Assembly (NCBI GenBank): GCA_002500765.1
Contig: DLSX01000206.1
Span: 1 to 6,780 of the forward strand
Direction: 5' to 3'
Source: Neorhizobium sp. UBA7851
GTDB lineage: Bacteria; Pseudomonadota; Alphaproteobacteria; Rhizobiales; Rhizobiaceae
DNA: 6,780 bases
Part shown: in pieces, positions 6,074 through 6,780 of the stretch
Position numbering within the stretch: the first letter of the stretch is position 1
Layout of the letters: each line of letters starts with the position of its first letter
Translations under genes and position numbers: made by a program
The notes under the pieces: generated by a model
Databases searched by the model: none
What the model saw: only the letters and a program-made list of their open reading frames with translations
Told to the model about the DNA's origin: nothing

Positions 6074-6247
6074 TCACCCGCAACAAGCCGGCCATGCCCT
6101 TGACGAGCAGGTGGATTGCTCGATCGCCTTTTCTCCGGCGAAGGTAGGCGAGAAAGCTCTGATGATGAGATCACCGGACTGCAACACGGCGATATGGCAA
6201 TCACCGCGAAACGGCAGGTCGCTGACTTGGAGGCACGCATTGGACAC
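6074..6247 (-). CDS. Possible small or decayed gene downstream of a Zur-like box
   Basis: A GTG at 6245-6247, with AAAGG six bases upstream, opens a 57-residue frame starting VSNACLQVSDLPFRGDC and including HIAVLQSGDLIIRAF (19-33). Codons end mostly in G or C, as in the real genes nearby. After about residue 32 the plausible sequence seems to pass into another frame, which reads FLAYLRRRKGDRAIHLLVKG and MAGLLRVMGGSPPYVPVADRG in succession and stops at 6030. This suggests one longer gene broken by a frameshift. I recognise no family. A palindrome at 6296-6316 lies about 50 bp upstream, and the AztD-ZinT gene follows on the same strand, so it may have belonged to the same zinc regulon. Chance coding remains quite possible. 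Confidence 0.25.
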   Translation of the reverse strand: MSNACLQVSDLPFRGDCHIAVLQSGDLIIRAFSPTFAGEKAIEQSTCSSRAWPACCG

Positions 6248-6295
6248 GGTTCGCCTTTCGATTGTGGCTTGGCAACCGACTGGAGCGCGGCCCTA

Positions 6296-6316
6296 AAACG
6301 TAATGTTATTACATTT
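6296..6316. promoter_or_regulatory. Second Zur-like palindrome
   Basis: The sequence around 6300-6312 has perfect arms GTAAT and ATTAC about a GTT centre, and the symmetry extends through AAA and TTT with one mismatch to 21 bp. Alternatively it reads as AATGT/ACATT about four bases. It contains ATGTTAT, the same half-site as the box in front of the AztD-ZinT gene. No confident gene starts close by; the nearest candidate is the minus-strand frame at 6247. Confidence 0.45.
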
Positions 6317-6576
6317 AGTCAGCGCATCATGCGAAAGCAACCCGGATGTTTTCCAAAAAAGGAAAAAACCGTGGAGAAGGCGCAAGCAGGGCCAATCGCC
6401 ATTTCATTCTGCGGGCAGGCCAAGGGGACGAGATTTTTTACTCTCTGTCATCCGGCAGGGTTCTTCCGTCCGGTAATGTCGCATCGGAAGGCGGGAGAGG
6501 ATGCCTGACAGGCACAGTCATCCAGGACCGATGCACCGGCTACCGGCATGATCGAGACCGGGATTGCCACCATTAA

Positions 6577-6612
6577 TCGTGCAAAAGCGGAAACCGGTTT
6601 GCGTCCGGAATT
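6577..6612. repeat. Dispersed intergenic repeat-like element (AAACCGGTTT core)
   Basis: The stretch reads GCAAAAGCGG, then a perfect 10-bp palindrome AAACCGGTTT (6591-6600), then GCGTCCGGAATT. From memory, very similar strings recur in intergenic regions of Brucella, Rhizobium and relatives as short palindromic repeats. Only one copy is in this window, so repetition itself is not shown here. It lies just behind the GlcG-like gene terminator. Confidence 0.4.
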
Positions 6613-6630
6613 ACGTCAAAACACAAAGAG

Positions 6631-6665
6631 AGCCCTCCCGCGCTTCAGGAAAGCGCGGGAGGGCT
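6631..6665 (-). terminator. Rho-independent terminator of the GlcG-like gene
   Basis: A perfect 15-bp stem (AGCCCTCCCGCGCTT at 6631-6645 with its complement at 6651-6665) encloses a 5-nt loop. On the minus strand the stem is followed by a U-rich but interrupted tail (CTCTTTGTGTTTT). It lies 13 bp after the stop codon of the gene entering from the right. Confidence 0.85.
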
Positions 6666-6678
6666 CGAAAAAGGATAC

Positions 6679-6780
6679 TTACTTGAGCTCATCCTGCACC
6701 TTGTTCAGGGCAGCGGCGGCGCAGGCCTCGTCGAACTGGCCGCCCGGCGCGCCGCCGACGCCGATCGCTCCGATCGTGAC
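6679..6780 (-). CDS. GlcG/HbpS-family heme-binding-like protein, C-terminal part
   Basis: The last 33 codons of a gene that enters from the right edge, ending in TAA at 6679-6681. The translation, VTIGAIGVGGAPGGQFDE followed by ACAAAALNKVQDELK, carries the G-A-I-G-V-(S/G)-G-A-P-G-G-x-x-D-E-x-C-A-x-A signature at the end of GlcG/HbpS-family proteins (DUF336). These are small proteins found near glycolate and other oxidation genes or binding heme outside the cell. Which subgroup this belongs to cannot be told from the fragment. It has its own terminator, so it is probably unrelated to the zinc gene downstream. Confidence 0.8.
   Translation of the reverse strand, partial: VTIGAIGVGGAPGGQFDEACAAAALNKVQDELK

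Larger units (their letters stand above)
5998..6630. other. Intergenic stretch without a convincing gene
   Basis: About 630 bp between the zinc-protein promoter region and the terminator of the GlcG-like gene. Open frames on both strands are short and show no recognisable domain. What it does hold is a Zur-like palindrome (6296-6316), a possible GTG-started minus-strand frame (6074-6247) whose reading seems to jump frame and continue to 6030, a small A/T hairpin at 6349-6366, and a repeat-like element at about 6577-6612. It could be a decayed gene plus regulatory DNA. Confidence 0.5.

Noticed and set aside
5994..6296. Plus-strand open frame (100 codons) diverging from the zinc gene
   Set aside because: Its start lies at the edge of the Zur-like box without a ribosome site, and the antisense frame has better codon use; no family recognised.
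6349..6366. TTTTCC-AAAAAA-GGAAAA hairpin
   Set aside because: The stem is only six weak pairs and no gene ends next to it, so a terminator call is not supported.
6116..6508. Plus-strand open frame (130 codons) in the gene-poor stretch
   Set aside because: No recognisable domain, no convincing ribosome site, and it runs across the Zur-like palindrome; probably chance.
1..6780. CRISPR arrays, tRNA or rRNA genes, insertion sequences, prophage or toxin-antitoxin genes
   Set aside because: No spaced direct repeats, tRNA-like cloverleaf, transposase motif or phage gene was seen in either strand.

Overview
The window looks like a chromosomal accessory-metabolism region of an alphaproteobacterium, most likely Hyphomicrobiales (Brucella/Ochrobactrum or Rhizobium/Agrobacterium relatives). 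This rests on moderately high G+C, codon use ending mostly in G or C, the protein families present, and an intergenic AAACCGGTTT-centred repeat of a kind common in that order. The exact genus cannot be read from the sequence.

Left part (1-3116, minus strand): a tightly packed operon read right to left. It starts with a NagB-type glucosamine-6-phosphate deaminase, then a UPF0309-like SIS-domain protein, a divergent NagA-type N-acetylglucosamine-6-phosphate deacetylase, and the start of a protein resembling the N-terminus of neutral/alkaline ceramidases, which runs off the left edge. Successive genes overlap by 8, 1 and 4 nt, so they are almost certainly co-transcribed and translationally coupled. 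The pair NagA plus NagB converts an N-acetyl-amino-sugar 6-phosphate to a ketose phosphate, ammonia and acetate. The SIS and ceramidase-like proteins probably extend the route to an unusual substrate.

Middle (2949-4172): a divergently transcribed LacI-family repressor gene shares the intergenic region with the operon. A perfect 18-bp palindrome sits between a consensus -35 (TTGACA) and a weak -10 of the operon promoter, a classic repression layout. A strong hairpin with a T-run ends the repressor gene.

Right part (4184-6000, minus strand): a 592-594-residue secreted zinc protein that fuses an AztD-like beta-propeller metallochaperone to a complete ZinT domain through a His-rich linker. A Zur-box-like inverted repeat lies directly upstream of its ribosome binding site, so it is probably induced by zinc starvation.

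Far right (5998-6780): about 630 bp without a convincing gene. It holds a second Zur-like palindrome, a possible short or decayed minus-strand reading frame behind it, and a dispersed-repeat-like element. Then comes a strong minus-strand terminator and the last 33 codons of a GlcG/HbpS-family protein. No complete undescribed system is demonstrated. The best candidates for novelty are the AztD-ZinT fusion and the amino-sugar operon with its SIS and ceramidase-like partners.
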